Positions 9,376 through 22,980 of a DNA stretch of 64,000 nt are shown piece after piece. The notes under the pieces were generated by a model. That model was not told the DNA's origin, made no database searches, and worked only from the letters and a program-made list of their open reading frames with translations. How positions within the stretch are numbered: position 1 is the stretch's first letter; every line of letters starts with the position of its first letter. The stretch spans positions 7,006,001-7,070,000 of the forward strand of contig NW_027478385.1 of the NCBI RefSeq assembly GCF_051014685.1, given 5' to 3'. Source of the DNA: Ptiloglossa arizonensis. Lineage: Eukaryota > Arthropoda > Insecta > Hymenoptera > Colletidae. A program made the translations under genes and the position numbers.

Positions 9376-12300
9376 CGTCGTAATCGGGCGAGTTTCTACT
9401 TTCAGATGCAATAGGAATTTTTGGGATAGGTCAATCCGTTCGCGAGATATGAGAGTTTGAAGCTAAGAAATGGTTGAGAAGACAACAAATTTTTCGCAAT
9501 TCTGTTGCTCCAAACGCATAACCAGAATGGCCTAGGGAAAAAATACACATACCGTTGTAATCGGCGAGTTTCTACTTTCAGTTACAATAGGAATTTTTGG
9601 GTTCGGTCAATCCGTTCGCGAGATATGGGGCTTTGAAGCTAAGAAATGGTTGACAAGACATCAAATTTTTCGCAATTCTGCAGCTCCAATCGATTAACCA
9701 GAATGGCCTAGGGGAAAAATACACGTACCTTTGTAATCGGGCGAGTTTCTACTTTCAAATGCAATAGGAATTCTTGGGTTAGGCCAATCCGTTCGCGAGA
9801 TATGGGAGTTTGAAGCTAAGAAATGGTTGACAAGACAACAAATTTTTCGCAATTCTGCTGCTCCAAACGCTTACCCAGTATGGCCTAGGGAAAAAATAAG
9901 CATACCGTTGTAATCGGGCGAGTTTCTACTTTCAGACGCAGCAGGAATTTTTGGGTTAGGTCATTCCGTTCGCGAGATATGGGAGTTTGAAGACAAGAAA
10001 TGGTTGAGAAGAGAACAAATTTTTCGCAATTCTGCTTCTCCAAATGCTTAACCAGAATGGCCTAGGGAAAAAATACACGTACCGTTGTAATCGGGCGAGT
10101 TTCTGCTTTCAAATGCAATAGGAATTTTTGGGTTAGGCCGATCCGGTCGCGAGATATGAGAGTTTGAAGCTAAGAAATGGTTGAGAAGAGAACAAATTTT
10201 TCGCAATTCTGCTGCTCCAAACGCCTAACCAGAATGGCCTAGGGAAAAAATATGCATACCGTTGTAATCGGGCGAGTTTCTACATTCAGACTCAGCAGGA
10301 ATTTTTGGGTTTGGTCAATCCGTTCGCGAGATATGGGACTTTGAAGCTAAGAAATGGTTGAGAAGACAACAAATTTTTCGCAATTCTGCTGCTCCAAACG
10401 CTTAACCAGAATGGCCTAGGGAAAAAATACGCATACCGTTGTAATCGGGCGAGTTTCTACTTTCAGTTACAATAGGAATTTTTGGGTTAGGTCAATCCGT
10501 TCGCGAGATATGGGACTTTGAGGCTAAGAAATGGTTGACAAGACAAGAAATTTTTCGCACTTCTGCTGCTCCAATCGCTTAACCAGAATGGCCTAGGGGA
10601 AAATACACGTACCGTTGTAATCGGGCGAGTTTCTACTTTCAAATGCAATGGGAATTTTTGTGTTATGTCAATCCGTTCTCGAGATATGGGAGTTTGAAGC
10701 TAAGAAATGCTTGAGAAGAGAACAAATTTTTCGCAATTCTGCTGCTCCAAACGCTTAACCAGAATGGCCTAGGGAAAAAATACGCATACCGTTAAAATCG
10801 GGCAAGTTTCTACTTTCAGACGCAGCAGGTATGTTTGGGTTTGGTCAATCCGTTCGCGAGATATGGGAGTTTGAAGCTTAGAAATGGTTGAGAAGACAAC
10901 AAATTTTTCGCACTTCTGCTTCTCCAAACGCTTAACCAGAGTGGCCTAGGGAAAAAATACACATAGCGTTGTAATCGGGAGAGTTTCTACTTTCAGACGC
11001 AATAGGAATTTTTGGGTTAGGTCAATCCGTTCGCGAGATATGGGACTTTGAGGCTAAGAAATGGTTGACAAGACAACAAATTTTTCGCAATTCTGCTGCT
11101 CCAAACGCTTAACCAGAATGGCCTAGGGAAAAAATACACATACCGTTGTAATCGGGCGAGTTTCTACTTTCAGATGCAATAGGAATTTTGGGTTAGGTCA
11201 ATCCGTTCGGGAGATATAAGAGTTTGAAGCTAAGAAATGGTTGAGAAGAGAACAAATTTTTCGCAATTCTGCTGCTCCAAACGCTTAACCAGAATGGCCT
11301 AGGGAAAAAATATGCATACCGTTGTAATCGGGCGAGTTTCTACTTTCAGACGCAGCAGGAATTGTTGGGTTTGGTCAATCCGTTCGCGAGATATGGGACT
11401 TTGAATCTAAGAAATGGTTGAGAAGACAACAAATTTTTCGCAATTCTGCTGCTCCAAACGCTTAACCAGAATGGCCTAGGGAAAAAACACGCATACTGTT
11501 GTAATCGGGCGAGTTTCTACTTTCAGTTACAATAGGAAATTTTGGGTTAGGTCAATCAGTTCGCGAGATATGGGACTTTGAAGCTAAGAAATGGTTGACA
11601 AGACAACAAATTTTTCGCAATTCTGCTGCTCCAATCGCTTAACCAGAATGGCCTGGGGGAAAAATACACGTACCGTTGTAATCGGGCGAGTTTCTACTCT
11701 CAAATGCAATAGGAATTTTTGTGTTATGTCAATCCGTTCGCGAGATATGGGAGTTTGAAGCTAAGAAATGCTTGAGAAGAGAACAAATTTTTCGCAATTC
11801 TGCTGCTCCAAACGCTTAACCAGAATGGCCTAGGGAAAAAATACGCATACCGTTGTAAACGGGCGAGTTTCTACTTTCAGACGCAGCAGGAATGTTTGGG
11901 TTTGGTCAATCCGTTCGCGAGATATGGGAGTTTGAAGCTTAGAAATGGTTGAGAAGACTACAAATTTTTCGCAATTCTGCTGCTCCAAACGCTTAACCAG
12001 AATGGCCTAGGGAAAAAATACACATACCGTTGTAATTGGGCGAGTTTCTACATTCAGATGCAATAGGAATTTTTGGGTTAGGTCAATCCGTTCGCGAGAT
12101 ATGAGAGTTTGAAGCTAAGAAATGGTTGGGAAGAGAACAAATTTTTCGCAATTCTGCTGCTCCAAACGCTTAACCAGAATGGCCTAGGGAAAAAATACGC
12201 ATACCGTTGTAATCGGGCGAGTTTCTACTTTCAAATGCAATAGGAATTTTTAGGTTAGGCCAATCCCTTCGCGAGATATGAGAGTTTGAAGCTAAGAAAT

Positions 12301-15300
12301 GGTTGAGAAGAGAACAAATTTTTCGCAATTCTGCTGCTCCAAACGCTTCACCAGAATGGCCTAGGGAAAAAATACGCATACCGTTGTAACCGGGCGAGTT
12401 TCTACTTTCAGTTACAATAGGAATTTTTGGGTTAGGTCAATCCGTTCGCGAGATATGGGACTTTGAATCTATGAAATGGTTGACAAGACAACAAATGTTT
12501 CGCAATTCTGCTGCTCCAATCGCTTAACCAGAATTGCCTAGGGGTACAATACACGTACCGTTGTAATCGGGCGAGTTTCTACTTTCAAATGCAGTAGGAA
12601 TTTTTGGGTTAGGCCAATCCGTTCGCGAGATATGAGAGTTTGAAGCTAAGAAATGCTTCAGAAGAGAACAAATTTTTCGCAATTCTACTGCTCCAAACGC
12701 TTAACCAGAATGGCCTAGGGAAAAAATACGCATACCGTTGTAATGGGGCGAGTTTCTACTTTCAGTTACAATAGGAATTTTTGGGTTAGGCCAATCCGTT
12801 CGCGAGATATGAGAGTTTGAAGCTAAGGAATGGTTGAGAAGAGAACAAATTTTTCGCAATTCTGGTGCTCCAAACGCTTAACCAGAATGGCCTAGGGAAA
12901 AAATACGGATTCCGTTGTAATCGGGCGAGTTTCTACTTTCAGACGCAGCAGGAATTTTTGGGTTTTGTCAATCCGTTCGCGAGATATGGGACTTTCAAGC
13001 TAAGAAATGGTTGAGAAGAGAACAAATTTTTCGCAATTCTGCTGGTCCAAACGCTTAACCAGAATGGCCTAGGGAAAAAATACGCATACCGTTGTAATCG
13101 GGCCAGTTTCTACTTTCAGACGCAACAGGAATTTTTGGGTTTGGTGAATCCGTACGCGAGATATGGGACTTTGAAGCTAAGAAATGGTTGAGAAGACAAC
13201 AAATTTTTCGCAATTCTGCTGCTCCAAACGTTTAACCAGAATGGGCAAGGGAAAAAATACACAAACCGTTGTAATCGGGCGAGCTTCTACGTTCAGTTAC
13301 AATAGGAATTTTTGGGTTAGGTCAATCCGTTCGGGAGATATGGGAGTTTCAAGCCAAGATATGGTTGAGAAGGCAAAAAATTTTTCGCAATTCTGCTGCT
13401 CCAAGCGCTTAACCAGAATGGCCTAGGGAAAAAATACGCATACCGTTGTAAACGGGCGAGTTTCTACTTTCAGTTACAATAGGAATTTTTGGGTTAGGTC
13501 AAACCGTTCGCGAGATATGGGACTTTGAAGCTAAGAAATGGTTGACAAGACAACAAATTTTTCGCACTTCCGCTGCTCCAATCGCTTAACCAGAATGGCC
13601 TAGGGGAAAAATACACGTACCGTTGTAATCGGGCGAGTTTCTGCTTTCAAATGCAATAGGAATTTTTGGGTTAGGCCAATCCGGTCGCGAGATATGAGAG
13701 TTTGAAGCTAAGAAATGGTTGAGAAGAGAACAAATTTTTCGCAATTCTGCTTCTCCAAATGCTTAACCAGAATGGCCTAGGGAAAAAATACACGTACCGT
13801 TGTAATCGGGCGAGTTTCTGCTTTCAAATGCAATAGGAATTTTTGGGTTAGGCCGATCCGGTCGCGAGATATGAGAGTTTGAAGCTAAGAAATGGTTGAG
13901 AAGAGAACAAATTTTTCGCAATTCTGCTGCTCCAAACGCTTAACCAGAATGGCCTAGGGAAAAAATATGCATACCGTTGTAATCGGGCGAGTTTCTACAT
14001 TCAGACTCAGCAGGAATTTTTGGGTTTGGTCAATCCGTTCGCGAGATATGGGACTTTGAAGCTAAGAAATGGTTGAGAAGAGAACAAATTTTTCGCAATT
14101 CTGCTGCTCCAAACGCTTAACCAGAATGGCCTAGGGAAAAAATACGCATACCGTTGTAATCGGGCGAGTTTCTACATTCAGTTACAATAGGAATTTTTGG
14201 GTTAGGTCAATCCGTTCGCGAGATATGGGACTTTGAGGCTAAGAAATGGTTGACAAGACAAGAAATTTTTCGCACTTCTGCTGCTCCAATCGCTTAACCA
14301 GAATGGCCTAGGGGAAAATACACGTACCGTTAAAATCGGGCAAGTTTCTACTTTCAGACGCAGCAGGTATGTTTGGGTTTGGTCAATCCGTTCGCGAGAT
14401 ATGGGAGTTTGAAGCTTAGAAATGGTTGAGAAGACAACAAATTTTTCGCACTTCTGCTTCTCCAAACGCTTAACCAGAGTGGCCTAGGGAAAAAATACAC
14501 ATAGCGTTGTAATCGGGAGAGTTTCTACTTTCAGACGCAATAGGAATTTTTGGGTTAGGTCAATCCGTTCGCGAGATATGGGACTTTGAGGCTAAGAAAT
14601 GGTTGACAAGACAACAAATTTTTCGCAATTCTGCTGCTCCAAACGCTTAACCAGAATGGCCTAGGGAAAAAATACACATACCGTTGTAATCGGGCGAGTT
14701 TCTACTTTCAGATGCAATAGGAATTTTGGGTTAGGTCAATCCGTTCGGGAGATATAAGAGTTTGAAGCTAAGAAATGGTTGAGAAGAGAACAAATTTTTC
14801 GCAATTCTGCTGCTCCAAACGCTTAACCAGAATGGCCTAGGGAAAAAATATGCATACCGTTGTAATCGGGCGAGTTTCTACTTTCAGACGCAGCAGGAAT
14901 TGTTGGGTTTGGTCAATCCGTTCGCGAGATATGGGACTTTGAATCTAAGAAATGGTTGAGAAGACAACAAATTTTTCGCAATTCTGCTGCTCCAAACGCT
15001 TAACCAGAATGGCCTAGGGAAAAAACACGCATACTGTTGTAATCGGGCGAGTTTCTACTTTCAGTTACAATAGGAAATTTTGGGTTAGGTCAATCAGTTC
15101 GCGAGATATGGGACTTTGAAGCTAAGAAATGGTTGACAAGACAACAAATTTTTCGCAATTCTGCTGCTCCAATCGCTTAACCAGAATGGCCTGGGGGAAA
15201 AATACACGTACCGTTGTAATCGGGCGAGTTTCTACTCTCAAATGCAATAGGAATTTTTGTGTTATGTCAATCCGTTCGCGAGATATGGGAGTTTGAAGCT

Positions 15301-17392
15301 AAGAAATGCTTGAGAAGAGAACAAATTTTTCGCAATTCTGCTGCTCCAAACGCTTAACCAGAATGGCCTATGGAAAAAATACGCATACCGTTGTAAACGG
15401 GCGAGTTTCTACTTTCAGACGCAGCAGGAATGTTTGGGTTTGGTCAATCCGTTCGCGAGATATGGGAGTTTGAAGCTTAGAAATGGTTGAGAAGACTACA
15501 AATTTTTCGCAATTCTGCTGCTCCAAACGCTTAACCAGAATGGCCTAGGGAAAAAATACACATACCGTTGTAATTGGGCGAGTTTCTACATTCAGATGCA
15601 ATAGGAATTTTTGGGTTAGGTCAATCCGTTCGCGAGATATGAGAGTTTGAAGCTAAGAAATGGTTGGGAAGAGAACAAATTTTTCGCAATTCTGCTGCTC
15701 CAAACGCTTAACCAGAATGGCCTAGGGAAAAAATACGCATACCGTTGTAATCGGGCGAGTTTCTACTTTCAAATGCAATAGGAATTTTTAGGTTAGGCCA
15801 ATCCCTTCGCGAGATATGAGAGTTTGAAGCTAAGAAATGGTTGAGAAGAGAACAAATTTTTCGCAATTCTGCTGCTCCAAACGCTTCACCAGAATGGCCT
15901 AGGGAAAAAATACGCATACCGTTGTAACCGGGCGAGTTTCTACTTTCAGTTACAATAGGAATTTTTGGGTTAGGTCAATCCGTTCGCGAGATATGGGACT
16001 TTGAATCTATGAAATGGTTGACAAGACAACAAATGTTTCGCAATTCTGCTGCTACAATCGCTTAACCAGAATTGCCTAGGGGTACAATACACGTACCGTT
16101 GTAATCGGGCGAGTTTCTACTTTCAAATGCAGTAGGAATTTTTGGGTTAGGCCAATCCGTTCGCGAGATATGAGAGTTTGAAGCTAAGAAATGCTTCAGA
16201 AGAGAACAAATTTTTCGCAATTCTACTGCTCCAAACGCTTAACCAGAATGGCCTAGGGAAAAAATACGCATACCGTTGTAATGGGGCGAGTTTCTACTTT
16301 CAGTTACAATAGGAATTTTTGGGTTAGGCCAATCCGTTCGCGAGATATGAGAGTTTGAAGCTAAGGAATGGTTGAGAAGAGAACAAATTTTTCGCAATTC
16401 TGGTGCTCCAAACGCTTAACCAGAATGGCCTAGGGAAAAAATACGGATTCCGTTGTAATCGGGCGAGTTTCTACTTTCAGACGCAGCAGGAATTTTTGGG
16501 TTTTGTCAATCCGTTCGCGAGATATGGGACTTTCAAGCTAAGAAATGGTTGAGAAGAGAACAAATTTTTCGCAATTCTGCTGGTCCAAACGCTTAACCAG
16601 AATGGCCTAGGGAAAAAATACGCATACCGTTGTAATCGGGCCAGTTTCTACTTTCAGACGCAACAGGAATTTTTGGGTTTGGTGAATCCGTACGCGAGAT
16701 ATGGGACTTTGAAGCTAAGAAATGGTTGAGAAGACAACAAATTTTTCGCAATTCTGCTGCTCCAAACGTTTAACCAGAATGGGCAAGGGAAAAAATACAC
16801 AAACCGTTGTAATCGGGCGAGTTTCTACGTTCAGTTACAATAGGAATTTTTGGGTTAGGTCAATCCGTTCGGGAGATATGGGAGTTTCAAGCCAAGATAT
16901 GGTTGAGAAGGCAAAAAATTTTTCGCAATTCTGCTGCTCCAAGCGCTTAACCAGAATGGCCTAGGGAAAAAATACGCATACCGTTGTAATCGGGCGAGTT
17001 TCTACTTTCAGTTACAATAGGAATTTTTGGGTTAGGTTAATCCGTTCGCGAGGTATGGGACTTTGAAGCTAAGAAATGGTTGACAAGACAACAAATTTTT
17101 CGCACTTCCGCTGCTCCAATCGCTTAACCAGAATGGCCTAGGGGAAAAATACACGTACCGTTGTAATCGGGCGAGTTTCTGCTTTCAAATGCAATAGGAA
17201 TTTTTGGGTTAGGCCAATCCGGTCGCGAGATATGAGAGTTTGAAGCTAAGAAATGGTTGAGAAGAGAACAAATTTTTCGCAATTCTGCTTCTCCAAATGC
17301 TTAACCAGAATGGCCTAGGGAAAAAATACACGTACCGTTGTAATCGGGCGAGTTTCTGCTTTCAAATGCAATAGGAATTTTTGGGTTAGGCC
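9376..17392. repeat. Segmental duplication I, copy 2 (contains 20/21-monomer HOR)
   Basis: Full-length partner of 1-7,131, retaining the five monomers missing there (about 11,565-12,450). The internal HOR is visible as a repeated block: 10,026 onward recurs at 13,741 (offset 3,715 bp, 21 monomers), and 12,170 onward recurs at 15,708 (offset 3,538 bp, 20 monomers). The change from 21 to 20 comes from the loss of the monomer with aatgggaatttttgtg (about 10,640-10,790). It is absent at about 14,330 and, in copy 1, at about 4,070. Confidence 0.9.
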
Positions 17393-19972
17393 GATCCGGT
17401 CGCGAGATATGAGAGTTTGAAGCTAAGAAATGGTTGAGAAGAGAACAAATTTTTCGCAATTCTGCTGCTCCAAACGCTTAACCAGAATGGCCTAGGGAAA
17501 AAATATGCATACCGTTGTAATCGGGCGAGTTTCTACATTCAGACTCAGCAGGAATTTTTGGGTTTGGTCAATCCGTTCGCGAGATATGGGACTTTGAAGC
17601 TAAGAAATGGTTGAGAAGAGAACAAATTTTTCGCAATTCTGCTGCTCCAAACGCTTAACCAGAATGGCCTAGGGAAAAAATACGCATACCGTTGTAATCG
17701 GGCGAGTTTCTACATTCAGTTACAATAGGAATTTTTGGGTTAGGTCAATCCGTTCGCGAGATATGGGACTTTGAGGCTAAGAAATGGTTGACAAGACAAG
17801 AAATTTTTCGCACTTCTGCTGCTCCAATCGCTTAACCAGAATGGCCTAGGGGAAAATACACGTACCGTTGTAATCGGGCGAGTTTCTACTTTCAAATGCA
17901 ATGGGAATTTTTGTGTTATGTCAATCCGTTCTCGAGATATGGGAGTTTGAATCTAAGAAATGCTTGAGAAGAGAACAAATTTTTCGCAATTCTGCTGCTC
18001 CAAACGCTTAACCAGAATGGCCTAGGGAAAAAATACGCATACCGTTAAAATCGGGCAAGTTTCTACTTTCAGACGCAGCAGGTATGTTTGGGTTTGGTCA
18101 ATCCGTTCGCGAGATATGGGAGTTTGAAGCTTAGAAATGGTTGAGAAGACAACAAATTTTTCGCAATTCTGCAGCTCCAATCGCTTAACCAGAATGGCCT
18201 AGGGGAAAAATACACGTACCTTTGTAATCGGGCGAGTTTCTACTTTCAAATGCAATAGCAATTTTTGGGTTAGGCCAATCCGTTCGCGAGATATAAGAGT
18301 TTGAAGCTAAGAAATGGTTGAGAAGAGAACAAATTTTTCGCAATTCTGCTGCTCCAAACGCTTAACCAGAATGGCCTAGGGAAAAAATATGCATACCGTT
18401 GTAATCGGGCGAGTTTCTACTTTCAGACGCAGCAGGAATTGTTGGGTTTGGTCAATCCGTTCGCGAGATATGGGACTTTGAATCTAAGAAATGGTTGAGA
18501 AGACAACAAATTTTTCGCAATTCTGCTGCTCCAAACGCTTAACCAGAATGGCCTAGGGAAAAAACACGCATACTGTTGTAATCGGGCGAGTTTCTACTTT
18601 CAGTTACAATAGGAACTTTTGGGTTAGGTCAATCCGTTCGCGAGAAATGGGACTTTGAAGCTAAGAAATGGTTGAGAAGACAACAAATTTTTCGCAATTC
18701 TGCTGCTCCAAACGCTTAACCAGAAAGCCCTAGGGAAAAAATATGCATACTGTTGTAATCGGGCGAGTTTCTACTTTCAGTTACAATAGGAAATTTTGGG
18801 TTAGGTCAATCAGTTCGCGAGATATGGGACTTTGAAGCTAAGAAATGGTTGACAAGACAACAAATTTTTCGCAATTCTGCTGCTCCAATCGCTTAACCAG
18901 AATGGCCTAGGGGAAAAATACACGTACCGTTGTAATCGGGCGAGTTTCTACTCTCAAATGCAATAGGAATTTTTGTGTTATGTCAATCCGTTCGCGAGAT
19001 ATGGGAGTTTGAAGCTAAGAAATGCTTGAGAAGAGAACAAATTTTTCGCAATTCTGCTGCTCCAAACGCTTAACCAGAATGGCCTAGGGAAAAAATACGC
19101 ATACCGTTGTAAACGGGCGAGTTTCTACTTTCAGACGCAGCAGGAATGTTTGGGTTTGGTCAATCCGTTCGCGAGATATGGGAGTTTGAAGCTTAGAAAT
19201 GGTTGAGAAGACTACAAATTTTTCGCAATTCTGCTGCTCCAAACGCTTAACCAGAATGGCCTAGGGAAAAAATACACATACCGTTGTAATTGGGCGAGTT
19301 TCTACATTCAGATGCAATAGGAATTTTTGGGTTAGGTCAATCCGTTCGCGAGATATGGACTTTGAAGCTAAGAAATGGTTGACAATACAACAATTTTTTC
19401 GCAATTCTGCTGCCCCAATCGCTTAACCAGAATGGCCTAGGGGAAAAATACACGTACCGTTGTAATCGGGGGAGTTTCTACTTTCAAATGCAATAGGAAT
19501 TTTTGGGTTAGGCCAATCCCTTCGCGAGATATGAGAGTTTGAAGCTAAGAAATGGTTGAGAAGAGAACAAATTTTTCGCAATTCTGCTGCTCCAAACGCT
19601 TCACCAGAATGGCCTAGGGAAAAAATACGCATACCGTTGTAACCGGGCGAGTTTCTACTTTCAGTTAAAATAGGAATTTTTGGGTTAGGTCAATCCGTTC
19701 GCGAGATATGGGACTTTGAATCTATGAAATGGTTGACAAGACAACAAATGTTTCGCAATTCTGCTGCTCCAATCGCTTAACCAGAATGGCCTAGGGGTAC
19801 AATACACGTACCGTTGTAATCGGGCGAGTTTCTACTTTCAAATGCAGTAGGAATTTTTGGGATAGGCCAATCCGTTCGCGAGATATGAGAGTTTGAAGCT
19901 AAGAAATGGTTGGGAAGAGAACAAATTTTTCGCAATTCTGCTGCTCCAAACGCTTAACCAGAATGGCCTAGG
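16966..19972. repeat. 17-monomer HOR, copy 1 (3,007 bp)
   Basis: Aligns with 19,973-22,980 at a constant offset of 3,007 bp. For example cgcacttccgctgctcc recurs at about 17,101 and 20,108, and the paired agaaagccctaggg monomers at 18,723 and 21,730. The unit begins as the 20-monomer HOR of segmental duplication I and switches after about 18,160 to monomers with gcagctccaatcgc and aatagcaattttt, also seen at 7,735, 27,014 and 56,037. It therefore looks like a deleted and recombined derivative of the older HOR. It overlaps the last 430 bp of segmental duplication I because the two share that sequence. Confidence 0.88.
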
Positions 19973-22900
19973 GAAAAAATACGCATACCGTTGTAATCAG
20001 GCGAGTTTCTACATTCAGTTACAATAGGAATTTTTGGGTTAGGTCAATCCGTTCGCGAGGTATGGGACTTTGAAGCTAAGAAATGGTTGACAAGACAACA
20101 AATTTTTCGCACTTCCGCTGCTCCAATCGCTTAACCAGAATGGCCTAGGGGAAAAATACACGTACCGTTGTAATCGGGCGAGTTTCTGCTTTCAAATGCA
20201 ATAGGAATTTTTGGGTTAGGCCAATCCGGTCGCGAGATATGAGAGTTTGAAGCTAAGAAATGGTTGAGAAGAGAACAAATTTTTCGCAATTCTGCTTCTC
20301 CAAATGCTTAACCAGAATGGCCTAGGGAAAAAATACACGTACCGTTGTAATCGGGCGAGTTTCTGCTTTCAAATGCAATAGGAATTTTTGGGTTAGGCCG
20401 ATCCGGTCGCGAGATATGAGAGTTTGAAGCTAAGAAATGGTTGAGAAGAGAACAAATTTTTCGCAATTCTGCTGCTCCAAACGCTTAACCAGAATGGCCT
20501 AGGGAAAAAATATGCATACCGTTGTAATCGGGCGAGTTTCTACATTCAGACTCAGCAGGAATTTTTGGGTTTGGTCAATCCGTTCGCGAGATATGGGACT
20601 TTGAAGCTAAGAAATGGTTGAGAAGAGAACAAATTTTTCGCAATTCTGCTGCTCCAAACGCTTAACCAGAATGGCCTAGGGAAAAAATACGCATACCGTT
20701 GTAATCGGGCGAGTTTCTACATTCAGTTACAATAGGAATTTTTGGGTTAGGTCAATCCGTTCGCGAGATATGGGACTTTGAGGCTAAGAAATGGTTGACA
20801 AGACAAGAAATTTTTCGCACTTCTGCTGCTCCAATCGCTTAACCAGAATGGCCTAGGGGAAAATACACGTACCGTTGTAATCGGGCGAGTTTCTACTTTC
20901 AAATGCAATGGGAATTTTTGTGTTATGTCAATCCGTTCTCGAGATATGGGAGTTTGAAGCTAAGAAATGCTTGAGAAGAGAACAAATTTTTCGCAATTCT
21001 GCTGCTCCAAACGCTTAACCAGAATGGCCTAGGGAAAAAATACGCATACCGTTAAAATCGGGCAAGTTTCTACTTTCAGACGCAGCAGGTATGTTTGGGT
21101 TTGTTCAATCCGTTCGCGAGATATGGGAGTTTGAAGCTTAGAAATGGTTGAGAAGACAACAAATTTTTCGCAATTCTGCAGCTCCAATCGCTTAACCAGA
21201 ATGGCCTAGGGGAAAAATACACGTTCCTTTGTAATCGGGCGAGTTTCTACTTTCAAATGCAATAGCAATTTTTGGGTTAGGCCAATCCGTTCGCGAGATA
21301 TAAGAGTTTGAAGCTAAGAAATGGTTGAGAAGAGAACAAATTTTTCGCAATTCTGCTGCTCCAAACGCTTAACCAGAATGGCCTAGGGAAAAAATATGCA
21401 TACCGTTGTAATCGGGCGAGTTTCTACTTTCAGACGCAGCAGGAATTGTTGGGTTTGGTCAATCCGTTCGCGAGATATGGGACTTTGAATCTAAGAAATG
21501 GTTGAGAAGACAACAAATTTTTCGCAATTCTGCTGCTCCAAACGCTTAACCAGAATGGCCTAGGGAAAAAACACGCATACTGTTGTAATCGGGCGAGTTT
21601 CTACTTTCAGTTACAATAGGAACTTTTGGGTTAGGTCAATCCGTTCGCGAGAAATGGGACTTTGAAGCTAAGAAATGGTTGAGAAGACAACAAATTTTTC
21701 GCAATTCTGCTGCTCCAAACGCTTAACCAGAAAGCCCTAGGGAAAAAATATGCATACTGTTGTAATCGGGCGAGTTTCTACTTTCAGTTACAATAGGAAA
21801 TTTTGGGTTAGGTCAATCAGTTCGCGAGATATGGGACTTTGAAGCTAAGAAATGGTTGACAAGACAACAAATTTTTCGCAATTCTGCTGCTCCAATCGCT
21901 TAACCAGAATGGCCTAGGGGAAAAATACACGTACCGTTGTAATCGGGCGAGTTTCTACTCTCAAATGCAATAGGAATTTTTGTGTTATGTCAATCCGTTC
22001 GCGAGATATGGGAGTTTGAAGCTAAGAAATGCTTGAGAAGAGAACAAATTTTTCGCAATTCTGCTGCTCCAAACGCTTAACCAGAATGGCCTAGGGAAAA
22101 AATACGCATACCGTTGTAAACGGGCGAGTTTCTACTTTCAGACGCAGCAGGAATGTTTGGGTTTGGTCAATCCGTTCGCGAGATATGGGAGTTTGAAGCT
22201 TAGAAATGGTTGAGAAGACTACAAATTTTTCGCAATTCTGCTGCTCCAAACGCTTAACCAGAATGGCCTAGGGAAAAAATACACATACCGTTGTAATTGG
22301 GCGAGTTTCTACATTCAGATGCAATAGGAATTTTTGGGTTAGGTCAATCCGTTCGCGAGATATGGACTTTGAAGCTAAGAAATGGTTGACAATACAACAA
22401 TTTTTTCGCAATTCTGCTGCCCCAATCGCTTAACCAGAATGGCCTAGGGGAAAAATACACGTACCGTTGTAATCGGGGGAGTTTCTACTTTCAAATGCAA
22501 TAGGAATTTTTGGGTTAGGCCAATCCCTTCGCGAGATATGAGAGTTTGAAGCTAAGAAATGGTTGAGAAGAGAACAAATTTTTCGCAATTCTGCTGCTCC
22601 AAACGCTTCACCAGAATGGCCTAGGGAAAAAATACGCATACCGTTGTAACCGGGCGAGTTTCTACTTTCAGTTAAAATAGGAATTTTTGGGTTAGGTCAA
22701 TCCGTTCGCGAGATATGGGACTTTGAATCTATGAAATGGTTGACAAGACAACAAATGTTTCGCAATTCTGCTGCTCCAATCGCTTAACCAGAATGGCCTA
22801 GGGGTACAATACACGTACCGTTGTAATCGGGCGAGTTTCTACTTTCAAATGCAGTAGGAATTTTTGGGATAGGCCAATCCGTTCGCGAGATATGAGAGTT

Positions 22901-22980
22901 TGAAGCTAAGAAATGGTTGGGAAGAGAACAAATTTTTCGCAATTCTGCTGCTCCAAACGCTTAACCAGAATGGCCTAGGG
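19973..22980. repeat. 17-monomer HOR, copy 2 (3,008 bp)
   Basis: Near-identical tandem copy of 16,966-19,972. Differences seen are scattered single bases, for example aatcagg near 19,999 against aatcggg near 16,992, and acgttccttt near 21,224 against acgtaccttt near 18,217. The match ends at 22,981, where gtacaatacac replaces aaaaaatacgc. Confidence 0.88.
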
